A DNA stretch of 64,000 nucleotides from [Actinomadura] parvosata subsp. kistnae (lineage in GTDB: Bacteria; Actinomycetota; Actinomycetes; Streptosporangiales; Streptosporangiaceae): assembly GCF_900323885.1 (NCBI RefSeq), contig NZ_OOHJ01000018.1, forward strand, positions 806,001-870,000, read 5' to 3'. The notes under the pieces are model-generated. The model saw only the letters and a program-made list of their open reading frames with translations. It was not told where the DNA came from and did no database searches. Below, one piece after another: positions 35,005 to 43,680 of this stretch (position 1 is its first letter; each line of letters begins with the position of its first letter). The position numbers and the translations under genes were made by a program.

Positions 35005-38000
35005 TCAGGCGTTCTCGCGCTCCCTGAGCCGCTGGCTGACCACCTGCGTCACGCCGTCGCCGCGCATCGACACGCCGTAGAGGGCGTCGGCGATCTCCAT
35101 CGTGCGCTTGTTGTGGGTGATGACGATGAGCTGTGAGCTCTGTCTCAGCTCCTCGAACAGCATGAGCAGCCGCTGCGTGTTGGTGTCGTCGAGGGCCGCC
35201 TCGACCTCGTCCATGACGTAGAACGGCGACGGCCGCGCCTTGAAGATCGAGATCAGGAACGCCACCGCCGTCAGCGACCGCTCGCCGCCCGACAGCAGCG
35301 ACAGCCGCTTGACCTTCTTGCCCGGCGGCCTGGCCTCGACCTCGATGCCGGTGGTCAGCATGTCGCCCGGGTCGGTCAGCACCAGCCGGCCGTCGCCGCC
35401 GGGGAACACCCGGCCGAAGATCTGCTCGAACTCGCGGGCGACGTCCTCGTACGCCGAGGCGAACATCTGCTCCACCCGGTCGTCGACCTCCTTGACCACG
35501 GTCAGCAGGTCGCGCCGGGTCTTCTTGAGGTCTTCGAGCTGGGAGTTGAGGAACGAGTGCCGCTCCTCCAGCGCCGCGAACTCCTCCAGCGCCAGCGGGT
35601 TGACCTTGCCGAGCTGGTTCATCTGCCGCTCGGCCGCCCTGGCCCGCTTCTCCTGCTCCTCGCGCACGTACGGGACGGGCGGCTCGCCCGGCACCGGCAC
35701 CTCGGGGCCGTACTCGGCGACCAGCGCCTCGGCCTCGACCCCGAACTCCTCCAGCGCCCGCTGCTCCATCTGCTCCAGCCGAAGCCGCTGCTCGGTGCGG
35801 GCCACCTCGTTGCCGTGCACGCGGTTGACCAGCTTGTCGAGCTCCTGGCCCAGCTCGCGGACGCGCAGGCGGACCTGCTTGAGCTCGGCGTCGACCGCCA
35901 CCCTGGTCAGGTCGGCCTCGTCGCGCTCCCTGGAGGCGAGCTCGACGGACGCCGCGAGCGCCTGCAGCACCTGCTTGGCGCCCTTGCTGACGGCCTCGGC
36001 CAGCGCGGCCTGGCGCCTGCGCCGGACGCGCTGAGCGGCCGCCTGGGCGCGTTCCTCGCGCTCCCGCCTGGCCGCCCGCAGCAGGCCGTCGGCGCGGCCC
36101 TCGATGCCCTTGACGCGCTCCTCGGCGGTGCGCACCTGGAGGCGGGTGTCCATCTCGCGCTGCCTGGCGGCCTCCACGGCCGCCGCCAGGTCGTCGCGCA
36201 GGTCGGTGGTCGGCTCGGACTCCAGCTCCTGGGCGTACTCGGCCTCGGCCAGCCGGATCTCCAGCTCGGCCAGCTCCTCCTGGCCCTCCGTGCGGGCCTC
36301 CTCCGCCTTGGCGACGCTCCTGGCCAGGCGCTCGGCCTCGTCGCGGGCGGCGTTGGCGGCGGCCTCGATCTGGGCCAGCCGTCTGGCCGCGGCGGCGTTG
36401 CGCTGGTCGGCCTCCCGCTGGCGGGCCCTGACCTGGTCGAGGGCGCCCTGGGCGGCGCTCACCCCGGCCTGCGCGGTGGTGACGGCGCTCTGCGCCTCGC
36501 TGACGTGGGCCTGCGCCTGCTCCAGCGCCGTCTGGGCGGCCTGCTCGGCCTCGATCGCCTCGTCGAGGGCGACGGCGCTCGCCTCGGCCCTGGCCTCGGC
36601 CTCCTCCAGGTCTCTGACGGCCTCGTCGAGCGCGGCCCGCACCTGGAGGACGGACGTGCCCCCTTCGGCCCCGCCGGTGGCCACGTGGGCGCCGACGAGG
36701 TCGCCCTCCTTGGTGACCGCCCGCAGCTCGCGATGCCGCTCGACCACGGCCCTGGCCTTGTCCAGGTCGTCCACGAGCACGACGTCGGCCAGCACGTGCT
36801 CAAGGGCAGGGCGCAGATGGTCGGGCACCGTCACCAGGTCCGCCACCCACCGGCCGTTGCCCGGCGCGGCCGCGCGGGCGCCCCCGGCCCCGCCGTGCCC
36901 GCCGTGCCCGCCGCCGGCGACCAGCAGCGTGGCCTGGCCCGACCCTTGCGTACGCAGCAGCTCGAGGGCCTCCACGGCCGTGTCGAGGGTCTTGACGGCG
37001 ATCGCCTCGGCCACCGGGCCCAGCACGGCCGCGACGGCCACCTCGGCGCCGGGCGTGACCTGCAGCGAGGCGGCCAGCGGCCCCAGCATCCCGCCCAGGT
37101 CGGCATCCAGCAGGGCGGCCCCTCCGTCACCCTTGGCCAGGCCCAGCTCCAGGGCGTCGCGGCGGGCGGCCAGCGCCGCCACCGCGCGCTGCGCCTCCTG
37201 GTCGGCGGCGCGGGCCGTGCTCACGCCCGACTTGGCGGCCTGCAGCGCGGCGCGCGGCGCGTCGAGGCCGGACTTGGCCTCCTCCAGCGCGGCACGCGCC
37301 TCGTCGGCGACCGCCCTGGCCTCCTCGACCGCGGCCTGCGCGGCGGCCAGCTCCTCGGCCAGCGCGGGATCGGCGGCGGGCGCCTCCAGGCGCTGGGCCT
37401 CAAGGTCTTCCCTGGCCTGGCGCTCGCGGGCGCCGGCCTCGGCCACGGCCTGCTGGAGCCGGCCGATCTCCTCCTCGGCGGCACGGGCGCGGCTGCGTAC
37501 GGAATCGACCCGGCCGCGCAGCTTGGCCAGGCCCTCGCGGCGGTCGGCGGCGGCCCTGGCGGCCAGCGCGAGCCGCTGCTCCTCGGCGCTCAGCTCGGCC
37601 TCGGCCTCGGCGCGCCGCTGGACGGCCTCCTCCAGCAGCTCGTGCGCCTGCTCCAGCTCGGCCTTGAGGATGAGCTCCTGCTCGCGCACCTCGGCGGCCT
37701 CGCGTTCGAGGTCTTCGGGGTCGCGGCCGCGGCGCTCGATGGCGGCGGCGTCGAGGGCGTGGCGGTGGCGCTCGGTGGCGAGCTGGTCGAGGCCCGTGAT
37801 GCGCTCGCGCAGCGAGGACAGCCTGAAGTACGTCTCCTGGGCGGCGGCCAGGCGCGGCTGGGCCTCGGCCTCGGCGGCCTCAAGCGCGCTCTCGCGCTGC
37901 TGCGCCTGCGCCAGCTCGGCCTCCACCTGCTGCCGCCTGGCGGTGATCGCGGCCTCGTCGGCGGCCTCGCGCTCCAGCGTGGCGCGCAGGATGCACACGT

Positions 38001-38697
38001 CGTCGGCCAGCAGCCGCAGCCGCGCGTCGCGCAGGTCGGCCTGGATGACGGCGGCCTTGCGGGCGATCTCGGCCTGGCGGCCGAGCGGCTTGAGCTGGCG
38101 GCGCAGCTCGGTGGCGAGGTCTTGGACGCGCGTCAGGTTCGCCTGCATCGCGTCGAGCTTGCGCAGCGCCTTCTCCTTGCGCTTGCGGTGCTTGAGGACG
38201 CCCGCGGCCTCTTCGATGAAGGCCCGCCGGTCTTCGGGGCCCGCGTGCAGCACGGCGTCGAGCTGGCCCTGGCCGACGATCACGTGCATCTCGCGGCCGA
38301 TGCCCGAGTCGGACAGCAGCTCCTGGATGTCGAGCAGGCGGCAGGTGTCGCCGTTGATCGCGTACTCGCTCTGCCCCGACCGGAACATCAGCCGGCTGAT
38401 CGTGACCTCGGTGTAGTCGATCGGCAGCGCGCCGTCGGAGTTGTCGATGGTCAGCGTCACCTCGGCGCGGCCCAGCGGGGGCCGGGAGGAGGTGCCGGCG
38501 AAGATGACGTCCTCCATCTTGCCGCCGCGCAGCGACTTGGCGCTGTGCTCGCCCATGACCCAGGCCAGGGCGTCGACGACGTTGGACTTGCCGGAGCCGT
38601 TGGGGCCGACGACGCAGGTGATGCCGGGCTCGAAGCGCAGCGCGGTGGCCGAGGCGAAGGACTTGAAGCCGCGCAGGGTGAGGGTCTTGAGATACAA
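35005..38697 (-). CDS. smc: Chromosome segregation SMC ATPase
   Basis: 1230 residues. N-terminal YLKTLTLRGFKSFASATALR and Walker A VVGPNGSGKSNVVDALAWVM; long coiled coils rich in Ala/Glu/Arg (~170-500 and ~660-1030); a central hinge around 510-650, with a Gly-rich insert in the hinge (GGGHGGHGGAGGARA) that is unusual but in-frame. C-terminal signature LSLLSGGERSLTAVAFLISI and Walker B PSPFYVMDEVEAALDD. It works with ScpA/ScpB to compact and separate chromosomes. ATG 38697. Upstream on the same strand are the small coiled-coil gene and acyP; downstream is ftsY. Confidence 0.98.
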   Translation of the reverse strand: MYLKTLTLRGFKSFASATALRFEPGITCVVGPNGSGKSNVVDALAWVMGEHSAKSLRGGKMEDVIFAGTSSRPPLGRAEVTLTIDNSDGALPIDYTEVTISRLMFRSGQSEYAINGDTCRLLDIQELLSDSGIGREMHVIVGQGQLDAVLHAGPEDRRAFIEEAAGVLKHRKRKEKALRKLDAMQANLTRVQDLATELRRQLKPLGRQAEIARKAAVIQADLRDARLRLLADDVCILRATLEREAADEAAITARRQQVEAELAQAQQRESALEAAEAEAQPRLAAAQETYFRLSSLRERITGLDQLATERHRHALDAAAIERRGRDPEDLEREAAEVREQELILKAELEQAHELLEEAVQRRAEAEAELSAEEQRLALAARAAADRREGLAKLRGRVDSVRSRARAAEEEIGRLQQAVAEAGARERQAREDLEAQRLEAPAADPALAEELAAAQAAVEEARAVADEARAALEEAKSGLDAPRAALQAAKSGVSTARAADQEAQRAVAALAARRDALELGLAKGDGGAALLDADLGGMLGPLAASLQVTPGAEVAVAAVLGPVAEAIAVKTLDTAVEALELLRTQGSGQATLLVAGGGHGGHGGAGGARAAAPGNGRWVADLVTVPDHLRPALEHVLADVVLVDDLDKARAVVERHRELRAVTKEGDLVGAHVATGGAEGGTSVLQVRAALDEAVRDLEEAEARAEASAVALDEAIEAEQAAQTALEQAQAHVSEAQSAVTTAQAGVSAAQGALDQVRARQREADQRNAAAARRLAQIEAAANAARDEAERLARSVAKAEEARTEGQEELAELEIRLAEAEYAQELESEPTTDLRDDLAAAVEAARQREMDTRLQVRTAEERVKGIEGRADGLLRAARREREERAQAAAQRVRRRRQAALAEAVSKGAKQVLQALAASVELASRERDEADLTRVAVDAELKQVRLRVRELGQELDKLVNRVHGNEVARTEQRLRLEQMEQRALEEFGVEAEALVAEYGPEVPVPGEPPVPYVREEQEKRARAAERQMNQLGKVNPLALEEFAALEERHSFLNSQLEDLKKTRRDLLTVVKEVDDRVEQMFASAYEDVAREFEQIFGRVFPGGDGRLVLTDPGDMLTTGIEVEARPPGKKVKRLSLLSGGERSLTAVAFLISIFKARPSPFYVMDEVEAALDDTNTQRLLMLFEELRQSSQLIVITHNKRTMEIADALYGVSMRGDGVTQVVSQRLRERENA

Positions 38698-38817
38698 GCG
38701 CGACCCCCTTCTCCTGAACGGACCTTGAACAGACCTCGGAAAAGCCTACTGGTCCTGGCCGCCCCGCGCGGGCATCCACGTCGGGGCGGGGGAAGGGTGA
38801 ATTCTGGGCAAATAACA

Positions 38818-38842
38818 AGGGACGCCTCTTCGAGACGTCCCT
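38818..38842 (-). terminator. Terminator of the small coiled-coil gene
   Basis: Stem AGGGACG (38818-38824) / CGTCCCT (38836-38842) extended by CTC/GAG with one mismatch and a TTC loop. On the minus strand it is followed by TTGTTATTTG, a T-rich tract. It lies 22 bp beyond the stop codon at 38865 and before smc. Confidence 0.8.
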
Positions 38843-38864
38843 GGATCTTGCGCTCCGATCACTC

Positions 38865-39059
38865 TCAGGTGAGTGCCGGCTCGCGCTCCTGCACGCGGCT
38901 TAGCGCCTCGTCGCGGGTTTGCGCTGCAAGAGCGTCATTCGTGGCCTGAAGTCGGATGAGTTCTGCCTCCAGATCCCGGATACGCTGCTGCAGGCGGCGC
39001 ATTTCCGAGACCATCCGAGGGTCAGGACCGCCGACGTGGCCGAGTAGAGCCTTCGCCAT
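38865..39059 (-). CDS. Small coiled-coil protein
   Basis: 64 residues, ATG 39059 preceded by GGAGGACC. Sequence MAKALLGHVGGPDPRMVSEM, RRLQQRIRDLEAELIRLQAT, NDALAAQTRDEALSRVQERE. The middle ~40 residues form a heptad coiled coil. The MAKALLGHVGGPDPR start is one I associate with conserved small actinobacterial proteins near smc, but no function is established. It has its own ribosome-binding site and terminator and so is a real single gene. It could be a dimerising adaptor; this is speculation. Confidence 0.82.
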   Translation of the reverse strand: MAKALLGHVGGPDPRMVSEMRRLQQRIRDLEAELIRLQATNDALAAQTRDEALSRVQEREPALT

Positions 39060-39249
39060 GGTAAAGGGTCCTCCACGCTGAGTGACCAGACTGGTTCGCG
39101 CACTTCTATTCCGCGGGAGGGGTGCGCGTGGTACCTAACAAGAGTCGCACCGGCAGTGTGGGCGGTCAAGTCGAACGAACCGCTGCGCCCTACTGATGGG
39201 CACTCCCGACATACAACTATACCCTATTTGGGCGGTTTGGCGAAACGTG

Positions 39250-39537
39250 CTACCTCTCCATGAACCCGGCCAAACTACCTCGGGGTTCGCTCCACCGTTC
39301 CACTACTCCATCCACCCTTCCCGGCGTGTCGCAACCCCTGAGCAGCTCCAGCAGGTTGACGCACGCCGCCCGCGGCCCCTCCGCGACCACCTCCACGCGG
39401 CCGTCGTCGGTGTTGCGCGCCCAGCCCACCAGACCGAGCTCCAGCGCCCGCGCCCGCGTCCACCAGCGGAAGCCCACGCCCTGCACCCGGCCGCGCACCC
39501 AGGCCGTCAGCCGAACGTCCTCGCCGCTCCCCGCCAT
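39250..39537 (-). CDS. acyP: Acylphosphatase
   Basis: 95 residues from ATG 39537, with GAAGGGGATGTG upstream. Signature GRVQGVGFRWWTRARALELG carries the catalytic Arg; GWARNTDDGRVEVVAEGP carries the catalytic Asn. It hydrolyses acyl phosphates such as acetyl phosphate or 1,3-bisphosphoglycerate in the cytoplasm. It belongs to the conserved smc neighbourhood. The LysR gene ends only 10 bp upstream on the same strand, a join that seems to result from insertion of the LysR-MFS pair. Confidence 0.94.
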   Translation of the reverse strand: MAGSGEDVRLTAWVRGRVQGVGFRWWTRARALELGLVGWARNTDDGRVEVVAEGPRAACVNLLELLRGCDTPGRVDGVVERWSEPRGSLAGFMER

Positions 39538-39547
39538 CACATCCCCT

Positions 39548-40444
39548 TCACGCCACCAGCTCCATGGCCGACTCACGCTCCGCCGCCTCGTTGAACGCCC
39601 TGATGGCGGCCGTCTCCCTGGCCCGCACCCAGGCCAGGCCCAGGATCGACGGGGGCAGCCCGGTGACGGGCACGAAGCGGAGGTCGGGGCGCACGAGTTG
39701 GTCGGCGGTGGGCGTGCAGAACACCATCCCACCCCGGTTCAGCGCCACCTGAGTCAAGCCCTCCTGCGTGGTCGCCACCCTACCGGCCAGGGGAATCGGA
39801 CGTCCGGAAGGGGTCACGGAGGGTGCGATCCGCTCGTGCCACATGCGCGGCGCCGGCCCGTCAAGCCCGATCAGCGGGACGGAGGCCAGCTCCTCCGCCG
39901 AGATGCGCGCCCGCCCCGCCAGCGGATGGCGCACGGACAGGCCGAGCCGGTGCGAGACGTGGTTCAGCGCCGAGCCGGTGGCCAGGTCCGGCTCCGCCAG
40001 CGGCAGCAGCGTGAACGCGATGTCCACCAGCCCCGCCCGCAGCTTCGTGAACGGGTCCGCCAGGGTGATCTCCACCAGCTCGACCGCGCATCCGGGGTTG
40101 CGCCGCTCGAAGGCCCGCACGCTGCCCGTCACGACGTCCGTCGGCGTGGCCAGGAACCCGACCCTGATCACCCCCGTCACCTCGCGCGCCGCCGCCTTCG
40201 CCCTGGTCACGGCCTGCGCCATGCCGTCGTAGGCGGGCCGCAGGTCGGCCAGGAACCGCTCGCCGAGCGGGGTGAGCCGCACCCGCCTGCTCGTCCGGTC
40301 GAAGAGCCGGCCGCCGATCCTGGTCTCCAAGGCACGCAGGAGCTGGCTCACCCGTCCCGGCGACAGGTAGAGCCGCTCGGCCGTACGCGCGAAGTGCAGC
40401 TCCTCGCTGAGGACGACGAAGCACTCCAGCTCCCTGAACTCCAT
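39548..40444 (-). CDS. LysR family transcriptional regulator
   Basis: 298 residues from ATG 40444, which follows GGAGG; the open frame extends to 40534 but through the divergent promoter. HTH: MEFRELECFVVLSEELHFAR, TAERLYLSPGRVSQLLRALE, TRIGGRLFDRTSRRVRLTPL. The C-terminal domain has two Rossmann-like lobes for an unknown co-inducer. It is divergent from an MFS exporter gene and probably regulates it; a TTAG-N5-CTAA box lies between them. It lies inside the otherwise conserved mutM-acyP interval. Confidence 0.93.
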   Translation of the reverse strand: MEFRELECFVVLSEELHFARTAERLYLSPGRVSQLLRALETRIGGRLFDRTSRRVRLTPLGERFLADLRPAYDGMAQAVTRAKAAAREVTGVIRVGFLATPTDVVTGSVRAFERRNPGCAVELVEITLADPFTKLRAGLVDIAFTLLPLAEPDLATGSALNHVSHRLGLSVRHPLAGRARISAEELASVPLIGLDGPAPRMWHERIAPSVTPSGRPIPLAGRVATTQEGLTQVALNRGGMVFCTPTADQLVRPDLRFVPVTGLPPSILGLAWVRARETAAIRAFNEAAERESAMELVA

Positions 40445-40461
40445 CCGGCACCTCCGATCGC

Positions 40462-40474
40462 TTAGCCCACCTAA
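40462..40474. promoter_or_regulatory. LysR-type box (T-N11-A)
   Basis: TTAGCCCACCTAA: inverted repeat TTAG-N5-CTAA fitting the T-N11-A consensus, 18 bp upstream of the LysR start and ~58 bp upstream of the MFS start. Confidence 0.55.
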
Positions 40475-40532
40475 AGCAAGCCTTCGGAGTTCGTCATTGT
40501 TCCCGCAGGCCGGCCTCAAGAGGCTGAGTCGC

Positions 40533-41702
40533 ATGACGATGACAGATGTTCAGGTGAGGGCGCGGTGGCTGGCCGTGACCTCGGTCGCGATCGGCACCTT
40601 CACCATCGTGACGAGCGAGATGCTGCCCGTGGGCCTGCTGACCTCGATCGCCGGCGATCTCGGCATCTCGGCGGGCACGGCCGGGCTGGCCATGTCGGCC
40701 CCCGGGCTGGTGGCCGCGGTCGCCGCCCCCGTGCTGGCGGTGGGCGCGCGCCGGGTCGACCGGCGGCTCATCCTGATGGGCCTGATGGCGTTGCTGGCGG
40801 TGGCCAACCTGGCGGGGGCGATCGCGCCCGACGCCACGGTCCTGCTGGCGGCCAGGGTGCTGACCGGGGTGAGCATCGGCGGGTTCTGGGCGTTCGCCGC
40901 CGGTCTGGGGCCACGGCTGGTGCCCGAGCGGTCGGTCGGGCGGGCCACGTCGATCATCCTGGGCGGGGTGTCGGTCGCGTCCGTGCTGGGAGTGCCCGCG
41001 GCGACGTTCGTGTCGTCGTTCGCGGGCTGGCGCAGCGCGTTCGTGGCGACCGGCGTGCTGGCCCTGGCGTTGCTCGCGGTGCTGGCGGCGACCCTGCCGC
41101 CGCTGAAGCCGTCCCTTGAGCCGGAATCATCCCCTACGCCGGAAAAGCGCTCCTCGTGGTTCTCAGGGCCCCTCAGGGTCATCCTGGTGCTGACCGCGCT
41201 CACCGTCGCCGGCCACTTCGCCGCCTACACCTACGTCCGGCCGTTCCTGGAGCAGGTCGCGCACGCCGGCCCCGCCCTCGTCAGCACCGCACTCCTCCTG
41301 TACGGCGCCGCGGGCGTCGCGGGCAACTTCGTGGCCGGCGCGCAGGCCGCCAGGAACCCCCGGGCCACGCTGATCGTCCGGGTCCTGCTCATGGCGGTGC
41401 CGATGATCGCGCTCGTGACCACCGGGCTGCCCGCCCTCATCCCGCTCGTCGTGTGGGGGTTCGGCTACGGCGGCGTCGGCGTGACGCTGCAGCTGTGGAT
41501 CATGCGCTCCGGCGGCGGCGAGCTCAGCACCGCGCTGTTCGTGTGCTCGTTCAACCTGTCCATCGCGCTCGGCTCGTTCGCCGGCGGGCGGATCGCCGAC
41601 GCGCTGCCGGTCTCGGCGGTGATGTGGGCCGGAGCCGCGCTCACCCTGCTCAGCGCGGCCGTCGCTGGCATCGCGGGCAGGAGTAGGACGAGCGGTTCAT
41701 GA
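40533..41702 (+). CDS. MFS transporter (AraJ/drug efflux type)
   Basis: 389 residues from ATG 40533 (MTMTDVQVRARWLAVTSVAI). Twelve predicted membrane helices; motif region ARRVDRRLILMGLMALLAV between helices 2 and 3, and ARVLTGVSIGGFWAFAAGLG in helix 4-5, typical of DHA1-type exporters of sugars or drugs. The substrate is unknown. It is controlled, by position, by the divergent LysR protein. Its last 53 bp overlap the 3' end of mutM on the other strand, an unusually long convergent overlap suggesting the gene was inserted and its reading frame closed inside mutM sequence. Confidence 0.92.
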   Translation: MTMTDVQVRARWLAVTSVAIGTFTIVTSEMLPVGLLTSIAGDLGISAGTAGLAMSAPGLVAAVAAPVLAVGARRVDRRLILMGLMALLAVANLAGAIAPDATVLLAARVLTGVSIGGFWAFAAGLGPRLVPERSVGRATSIILGGVSVASVLGVPAATFVSSFAGWRSAFVATGVLALALLAVLAATLPPLKPSLEPESSPTPEKRSSWFSGPLRVILVLTALTVAGHFAAYTYVRPFLEQVAHAGPALVSTALLLYGAAGVAGNFVAGAQAARNPRATLIVRVLLMAVPMIALVTTGLPALIPLVVWGFGYGGVGVTLQLWIMRSGGGELSTALFVCSFNLSIALGSFAGGRIADALPVSAVMWAGAALTLLSAAVAGIAGRSRTSGS

Positions 41703-42495
41703 ACGCCTCACGCCTGATCGCGGTGCCGCAGCGGGAGCACGGCAGGTCGCGCCGGCCGTACACCTCCAGCGAGCGCTCGAAGTACCCGCTCTCGCCGTTG
41801 ACGTTGACGTACAGGCTGTCGAACGACGTGCCGCCCTGCTCCAGAGCCGCCCCCATGACCGTGCGCACGGCGGCCAGGAGCTCGGCCACCTTCGGCCGGG
41901 TCAGCGTCTCCGTGGGCCTGGCCCAGTGGAGCCTGGCCAGCCACAGGGCCTCGTCGGCGTAGATGTTGCCGACGCCGCTGATCAGCGACTGGTCGAGCAG
42001 CGCCCGCTTGATCTCGGTGCGCCTGGCCCTGAGCCTGCGGGTGAACTCGGCCTCGTCGAACGCCGCCTCGAACGGGTCGGGCGCGATGTGCGCGATCGGC
42101 TCCGGCACGCCATTGACCAGCGGGCTCAGCATGACGTGGCCGAACGTCCGCTGGTCCACGAAACGCAGGTCGGGGCCGCCGTCGGCGAAGCGCAGGCGGA
42201 CCCGCAGGTGCTTCTCCGGCGGCGCGTCCTGCGGCACGACCAGCAGCTGGCCGCTCATCCCCAGGTGGGCCATGAGCGCCTCATTGGCGCCCGACAGCGG
42301 CAGCCACAGGTACTTGCCGCGGCGCTCGGCGGACAACACCGCGCGGCCCTTCAGCCGCGCGGTGAACTCGTCGGCGCCGGGCACGTGCCGCCTGATCGCG
42401 CGCGGGTGCAACACCTCGGCGGAGGCGATCTCGCGGCCGATCACCCACTGTGCGAGGCCGCGCCTGACGACCTCGACCTCCGGCAGCTCAGGCAC
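41650..42495 (-). CDS. mutM: Formamidopyrimidine-DNA glycosylase (Fpg/MutM)
   Basis: 281 residues. N-terminal MPELPEVEVVRRGLAQWVIG with catalytic Pro2 and Glu3; KYLWLPL Lys region; helix-two-turn-helix LLDQSLISGVGNIYADEALW; C-terminal zinc finger CSRCGTAIRREAFMNRSSYSCPRC. All catalytic and metal residues are present. It removes 8-oxoguanine and formamidopyrimidines and nicks abasic sites. It lies downstream of rnc (68-bp gap), as in other actinobacteria. Its last 18 codons are overlapped by the convergent MFS gene. Confidence 0.97.
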   Translation of the reverse strand: MPELPEVEVVRRGLAQWVIGREIASAEVLHPRAIRRHVPGADEFTARLKGRAVLSAERRGKYLWLPLSGANEALMAHLGMSGQLLVVPQDAPPEKHLRVRLRFADGGPDLRFVDQRTFGHVMLSPLVNGVPEPIAHIAPDPFEAAFDEAEFTRRLRARRTEIKRALLDQSLISGVGNIYADEALWLARLHWARPTETLTRPKVAELLAAVRTVMGAALEQGGTSFDSLYVNVNGESGYFERSLEVYGRRDLPCSRCGTAIRREAFMNRSSYSCPRCQRRPR

Positions 42496-42563
42496 ATGGC
42501 CTCCTCGGGTACGTAACTCTCACCCCACGGGAACGCCCGGAGGGTTCGCACCCCTTCCGGCGC

Positions 42564-43304
42564 TCAGCCCGCGGGCTGGCTCTCGCGCTGCTCGCGACGG
42601 GCCCTGATGCGGGTCCACGCCGCCTCGGCCGCCTGCTGCTCGGCCTCCTTCTTGCTGCGCCCGGTGCCCGACCCGTAGGACTCGCCGCCGACCCGCACCA
42701 TCGCCGTGAACGACTTGGCGTGGTCGGGGCCGCTCTCCTCCACGTGGTATTCGGGCACGCCGAGCGCCTCGGAGGCCGTCAGCTCCTGCAGCGAGGTCTT
42801 CCAGTCGAGCCCCGCGCCCAGCGAGGCCGAGCGCACGATCAGCGGGTCGAACAGCAGGTGCACCACCCGGAACGCCTCGTCGAGGCCCTTGTCGACGTAG
42901 ATCGCGCCGATCAGCGCCTCAAGGGTGTCGGCCAGGATGGAGGACTTGTCGCGCCCGCCGGTGCCCTCCTCGCCCCTGCCCAGCCGCAGGAACCGGCCCA
43001 GCCCGAGCCCCCTGGCGACGTCGGCCAGGGCACGCATGTTGACCACCGCCGCACGCAGCTTCGCCAGCTGGCCTTCCGGCAGGTCGGGGTGGTTGCGGTA
43101 GAGGGTGTCGGTGACCACCAGGCCCAGCACCGAGTCGCCGAGGAACTCAAGGCGCTCGTTGGTGGGCAGGCCACCGTTCTCGTAAGCGTAGGAGCGGTGC
43201 GTCAGCGCGCGCTCCAGGATGTCGGGGTCAAGACCGACCGACAGGACCCGCTCCAGCTCGTCTCTGGCGACCTCCACGGCCACCGGCTTCGGACCTGCGC
43301 CCAC
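42564..43304 (-). CDS. rnc: Ribonuclease III
   Basis: 246 residues from GTG 43304. Catalytic signature NERLEFLGDSVLGLVVTDTL (~50); second acidic cluster DTLEALIGAIYVDKG; C-terminal double-stranded RNA-binding domain (DWKTSLQELTASEALGVPEY, FTAMVRVGGESYGSGTGRSK, KEAEQQAAEAAW). It cleaves double-stranded RNA in rRNA processing and mRNA control; the S. coelicolor homologue (AbsB) also affects antibiotic production. It is downstream of rpmF with a 195-bp spacer carrying two strong inverted repeats, possible autoregulatory RNase III sites, as the enzyme is known to control its own mRNA in other bacteria. Confidence 0.97.
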   Translation of the reverse strand: MGAGPKPVAVEVARDELERVLSVGLDPDILERALTHRSYAYENGGLPTNERLEFLGDSVLGLVVTDTLYRNHPDLPEGQLAKLRAAVVNMRALADVARGLGLGRFLRLGRGEEGTGGRDKSSILADTLEALIGAIYVDKGLDEAFRVVHLLFDPLIVRSASLGAGLDWKTSLQELTASEALGVPEYHVEESGPDHAKSFTAMVRVGGESYGSGTGRSKKEAEQQAAEAAWTRIRARREQRESQPAG

Positions 43305-43320
43305 GTGCTTCCTCCTCGGA

Positions 43321-43405
43321 CATCTTCCTATGGCGCGCCGACTGCGGAAGATGCCCGAAAACGTGGTGGGCGTCGGGGTAACACGTTAGCCCCGGCGTCC
43401 ACCAC
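43321..43405 (-). promoter_or_regulatory. Two RNA hairpins in the rpmF-rnc spacer
   Basis: CATCTTCC (43321-43328) / GGAAGATG (43346-43353), 8-bp arms, near the rnc start. GTGGTGGGCGTCGGGG (43363-43378) / CCCCGGCGTCCACCAC (43390-43405) forms a 16-bp stem with two wobble pairs and an 11-nt loop. The larger one could end the rpmF transcript; together they could be an RNase III processing site. Confidence 0.65.
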
Positions 43406-43499
43406 GGCCGCGGGCGAACCGCCGCCGCACGCATCTGAGACGGTAACGCCGACCGAGGCACTTTGGCACCCGGTCGGCATCACGTCAACTGCTTCAGAA

Positions 43500-43679
43500 T
43501 CAGGCGGACGGCTCGATGACCTGACGACGGTTGTAGGTGCCGCAGGTGGGGCACGCGATGTGCGGCTGCTTGGGCGAACGGCACTGCGGGCAGCTCACCA
43601 GGGCGACAGCAGTCGTCTTCCACTGGGAGCGACGGGCGCGGGTGTTGCTCCGCGACATCTTTCGCTTCGGGACGGCCAC
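43500..43679 (-). CDS. rpmF: 50S ribosomal protein L32 (bL32), zinc-binding form
   Basis: 59 residues from GTG 43679; the ribosome-binding GGAGAAG lies in the end of the upstream gene. Begins MAVPKRKMSRSNTRARRSQW, followed by KTTAVALVSCPQCRSPKQPH and IACPTCGTYNRRQVIEPSA. The CxxC pairs (CPQC, CPTC) make a zinc ribbon, so this is the zinc-requiring C+ version. The stop of the DUF177 gene is 1 bp before the start, indicating translational coupling, the conserved yceD-rpmF order. A hairpin follows before rnc. Confidence 0.97.
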   Translation of the reverse strand: MAVPKRKMSRSNTRARRSQWKTTAVALVSCPQCRSPKQPHIACPTCGTYNRRQVIEPSA

Positions 43680-43680
43680 G

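Noticed and set aside
35557..38949. 1130-codon plus-strand frame opposite smc
   Set aside because: Leu/Gly/Arg-rich mirror of the SMC coiled-coil codons; no start signals.
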